The notes beneath the pieces were generated by a model. It worked only from the letters and a program-made list of their open reading frames with translations. It made no database searches and was not told the origin of the DNA. Shown here piece after piece: positions 61,471 through 64,000 of a DNA stretch of 64,000 nt. The translations under genes and the position numbers were made by a program. This stretch comes from Streptomyces albus subsp. albus. Lineage in GTDB: Bacteria > Actinomycetota > Actinomycetes > Streptomycetales > Streptomycetaceae. The stretch is from positions 62,001 to 126,000 of the forward strand of contig NZ_JODR01000001.1 in NCBI RefSeq assembly GCF_000725885.1, written 5' to 3'. How positions within the stretch are numbered: position 1 is the first letter of the stretch; each line of letters begins with the position of its first letter.

Positions 61471-62474
61471 CCGCGCACCGGTCCGGGCGGCAGGGGGCCG
61501 GGGCCCTTGAGGGTGCGGACCAGTGGGTACGACTCGACGTGCTGGACGTCGGGCAGTTCGGCGACAGGGCCGGTCAGATACGCGTACAGCGCCTCGCTGT
61601 CCTTGACCACCACCGTCAGGAAGAGGTTCGCGGGGCCGGTGGTGGCGCAGGCGAACGCCACCTGCGGATGGGCGGCCAGTGCCTGGCCGGTGGCGTGCAG
61701 CTTCGCGGGCGGCACGGACAGCAGCACCGCGGCCCGCAGGCCGTTGTCGAACACGTGTGTGGCGTACTCGACGTCGAAGTACAGCACTCCGCTCGCCCGC
61801 AGCTCCGCCACGCGCCGCCGCACCGTGGAGGCCGACCAGCCCGTCGCGGCCACCAGTTCCGGGACGGGGGTGCGGCCGTCCTGTGCCAGCACGGCCAGCA
61901 GCCGCTCGTCCTCGGCCGTCAGCCGGACGGGTTCCGCAGGCGGGCGGGGCGCGGGCGGGGAGAGCGCCGCCACCTGCTCGGGGGAGAGCATCCCCGACTT
62001 GAGGATGAGCCCCTCCGCCCCGCCGAAGAACTGGTGGAGCCGGCAGTAGGCGGTCACCGCCAGCACGCGCGGGGTGCGCGGCAGCTCCCGCAGCAGCAGC
62101 GCCTCGCCGCCGTCCCGGGACCGCCCGCTCCCGGAGCGGGCGACCACACTGACCTCGGTGCCGCCCGCCATCAGCCCCACCCACGAGGTGTCCGCCCGGC
62201 GCGCGAGGGCCTCCGCGAGCGGGACGGCGGCGTCGGGCGTCGTCGAGACGCGGACGAGCCAGACCGTCTCGCCCAGCACATCGGGTTCCGTCAGACCGAG
62301 GACCCGCATGCTGCCGGTGGCGCGCAGCTTCGCCCAGCGCCGGGCGACCGTCTGGTCGGAGACGCCCAGCACCTCGGCGATCCGGGAGAACGCGGCACGC
62401 CCGTCGAGCTGGAGGGCGTGGCCGAGCCGGCGGTCGAGGTCGTCCAGCCGCGGGGGCGCGGCGGATCTGCGCAT
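61467..62474 (-). CDS. double-domain Lrp/AsnC-family regulator
   Basis: A 335-residue protein made of two complete Lrp units in tandem. Unit 1 has HTH LDDLDRRLGHALQLDGRAAF, AEVLGVSDQTVARRWAKLRA and an effector-binding RAM domain. Unit 2 has a second HTH (LTAEDERLLAVLAQDGRTPV, LVAATGWSASTVRRRVAELR) and a second RAM (VAFACATTGPANLFLTVVVK). Ordinary Lrp is about 150-160 residues, so this is an internal duplication seen in actinobacteria. I used the ATG at 62474; a TTG at 62492 has no ribosome site. It is divergent from a DHA2 exporter 96 bp away, its likely target. Confidence 0.88.
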   Translation of the reverse strand: MRRSAAPPRLDDLDRRLGHALQLDGRAAFSRIAEVLGVSDQTVARRWAKLRATGSMRVLGLTEPDVLGETVWLVRVSTTPDAAVPLAEALARRADTSWVGLMAGGTEVSVVARSGSGRSRDGGEALLLRELPRTPRVLAVTAYCRLHQFFGGAEGLILKSGMLSPEQVAALSPPAPRPPAEPVRLTAEDERLLAVLAQDGRTPVPELVAATGWSASTVRRRVAELRASGVLYFDVEYATHVFDNGLRAAVLLSVPPAKLHATGQALAAHPQVAFACATTGPANLFLTVVVKDSEALYAYLTGPVAELPDVQHVESYPLVRTLKGPGPLPPGPVRG

Positions 62475-62570
62475 GTCGGTTCGCACCGCCAAGACGGTAG
62501 CCGATGTCGGATTCCGCCGTACGAACCGTCATGGCTCGGCCGAATGCCCGCGCTCGCGGAGTCTGGCGGC

Positions 62571-64000
62571 ATGAAGCACAACAACGGGAACGGCGCCCGG
62601 GGCACCTCGTGGTGGCCCCTGGTCGCCCTGTCGCTCGGCGGTTTCATGCTGCTGATCGACGTGACGATCGTGAACACCGCACTGCCCAGAATGGCGACCG
62701 CGCTGGACGCCTCCTTCTCCTCCCTCCAGTGGGTGGTGGACGTCTACGCCGTCGCCCTGGCGGCCCTCCTGCTGGCCGCCGGTTCGCTGGCCGACCTGCA
62801 CGGCCGGCGCCGGGTCTTCACCAGCGGGCTCGCACTGTTCGCGGTGGCCTCGCTGGCCTGCGGGCTCGCCCCGGACGCCGGCTGGCTGATCGCGGCCCGC
62901 GCCGTGCAGGGCATCGGCGCCGCGGCCGTCTTCGCCGCGAACGCTCCCCTGATCACCGCCGTCTACCACGGCCGCGCTCGGGGGGTGGCGTTCGGCGTGT
63001 GGGGCGCGGTCAACGGCGCCGCCGCCGGGTGCGGACTCGCACTGGGCGGGCTGCTGACCGAGTACGTCAACTGGCGGGCGATCTTCTTCGTGAACGTGCC
63101 GCTGACAGCGGTCGCCCTGTGGATCACCTACCGGACGGTCCCCGAGTCCCGGCCCCCGCGACGGGAAGGGGCGCGCGTGGACTGGGCGGGCGCCGCGCTG
63201 TTCACCCTGAGCGCCGGCGCGGGAACGTACGGCCTGGTGCGCGGCGGGGACGCCGGCTGGAGCGATGCGCTCACCGTCCTCGCCCTGGTGACAGCCGCGC
63301 TCGCCGCCGCCGCGTTCGTCCTGGTGGAGCACACCCTGGCCACCGCACGGCAACGGAACCCCCACACCGGCACGGCACCCCTGCTCGACCTCGCACTGCT
63401 GCGCAACCGCTCGTTCGCCGTCCTGATGGCCGCCGCGCTGCTCACCCAGGCCGCCGCCTTCACCCACTTCGTCTACAGCGCGCTGTGGGCCCAGTCCGTC
63501 CTGGGCATGAGCCCGCTGGGTGCCGGACTGGCGATGCTGCCCATGTCGGGCGTCTCCTTCCTGGTCGCCGGCGTCTTCGGCGGACGGCTCCAGCGGCTGC
63601 GGCCCCAGTACCCGCTCGGCATCGGCATCCTGGTGATCGGTGCCGGCGTACTGGCCCAGACCCTGGTGGCGCCCGGCTCGGACTGGACGGCGCTGCTGCC
63701 CGGCTGCGTCCTGATCGGCGTGGGGGTCGGCATGTCCCTCACCGTGCTCGTCTCCGCCGCCCTCAGCTCCGTACCGCCCGAACGCGCCGGACTGGCCAGC
63801 GGCGCCGTCAACACCTTCCGGCAGCTGGGCTACGCCCTCGGGGTCGCCGTGCTCGGCACCCTGTTCGCCACCCGCGTGCGCGAGGCCCTGACCTCGCACG
63901 GCATACCGCGTGAGGCCGCCGAGGCGGCGGGCGGCGGACGCGCCCGCGAGGCCGGTGTGCCGATGCCCCTGGTGCGCGAGGCGTTCGCCGCCGGGCTCGA
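62571..64000 (+). CDS. DHA2-family MFS drug exporter (truncated by window end)
   Basis: The frame runs from the ATG at 62571 (MKHNNGNGARGTSWWPLVAL) through the window edge, 476 codons without stop. Helix 1 motif DVTIVNTALPRM, the motif A loop AAGSLADLHGRRRVF, motif B-like LIAARAVQGIGAAAVFAANA and motif C-like GLALGGLLTEYVNWRAIFFV define a 14-helix EmrB/QacA exporter. At least 12 helices are visible, ending in PPERAGLASGAVNTFRQLGY and ALGVAVLGTLFATRVREAL. GCGGAG lies about ten bases before the start. The divergent double-Lrp gene is the probable regulator. The final residues lie outside the window. Confidence 0.9.
   Translation, partial: MKHNNGNGARGTSWWPLVALSLGGFMLLIDVTIVNTALPRMATALDASFSSLQWVVDVYAVALAALLLAAGSLADLHGRRRVFTSGLALFAVASLACGLAPDAGWLIAARAVQGIGAAAVFAANAPLITAVYHGRARGVAFGVWGAVNGAAAGCGLALGGLLTEYVNWRAIFFVNVPLTAVALWITYRTVPESRPPRREGARVDWAGAALFTLSAGAGTYGLVRGGDAGWSDALTVLALVTAALAAAAFVLVEHTLATARQRNPHTGTAPLLDLALLRNRSFAVLMAAALLTQAAAFTHFVYSALWAQSVLGMSPLGAGLAMLPMSGVSFLVAGVFGGRLQRLRPQYPLGIGILVIGAGVLAQTLVAPGSDWTALLPGCVLIGVGVGMSLTVLVSAALSSVPPERAGLASGAVNTFRQLGYALGVAVLGTLFATRVREALTSHGIPREAAEAAGGGRAREAGVPMPLVREAFAAGL

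Noticed and set aside
62504..63913. Plus-strand frame starting at 62504 as the gene at the right end
   Set aside because: Its translation is Arg/Gly-rich nonsense. Another frame, from 62571 and open to the window end, encodes a clear 14-helix MFS exporter.

Overview
The window is chromosomal DNA of a Streptomyces or close relative. The evidence is very high GC throughout, strong G/C bias at third codon positions, sporulation-type SigB/SigF-family sigma factors, an SSI-type protease inhibitor, GTG starts, GTGA/ATGA gene overlaps and several leaderless-looking starts. From memory, the gene order (sigF/sigN pair at the left; htrA, a GDPD gene, the copper genes sco-ecuC-copCD-dtpA, pheA and serS at the right) matches the central core of the S. 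coelicolor/S. lividans chromosome. Gene names taken from that comparison are inference and were not checked by search.

Layout. 0-3.4 kb: end of an unknown gene, two SigF-family sigma factors, a lipoprotein. 3.8-10.4 kb: a small membrane protein; a MarR regulator with twin operators driving a DHA2 transporter that carries three extracellular-type beta-sandwich repeats; a YceI protein carrying the same kind of domain; a TetR; an orphan winged-helix protein. 10.6-11 kb: tRNA-Arg(ACG) and tRNA-Ser(GCT). 11.3-17.5 kb: SSI-type inhibitor and an 1802-residue PAS/pseudokinase/receiver protein with about 1000 disordered residues. 17.6-27.1 kb: acyl-CoA synthetase, ECF sigma factor, secreted DUF1906 protein, and a five-gene overlapping operon (ACAD, MaoC-DUF35, ACAD, MaoC, thiolase) laid out like the mycobacterial igr cholesterol side-chain module. 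27.2-32.5 kb: small Asn-rich secreted protein, class II UvrA with a long leader hairpin, a lower-GC patch with a decayed hydrolase end and a lipoprotein, and a Nudix hydrolase. 32.8-40.3 kb: tRNA-Ser(TGA), HtrA protease, GDPD, HATPase protein, DUF5926 protein, a candidate small RNA, a secreted protein, a prim-pol protein. 41-46.2 kb: two SpoIIE-type phosphatases, PepP and an RsbW-like ATPase, suggesting partner-switching signalling. 46.4-53.4 kb: extracytoplasmic copper cluster. 53.4-57.4 kb: pheA, a dense cluster of DnaA boxes, serS and a HAD phosphatase. 57.6-64 kb: TetR/hydrolase cassette, a TetX-like flavoprotein divergent from its TetR across two palindromes, a double-Lrp regulator and a divergent DHA2 transporter cut by the window end.

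Two themes stand out. First, short tandem repeats recur between and inside genes: 30 bp x7, 18 bp x7 in frame, 45 bp x3 in frame, 44 bp x2 and several degenerate arrays. Second, many regulatory palindromes are readable beside the regulators they probably serve. No integrase, transposase, CRISPR array or biosynthetic megasynthase is present.
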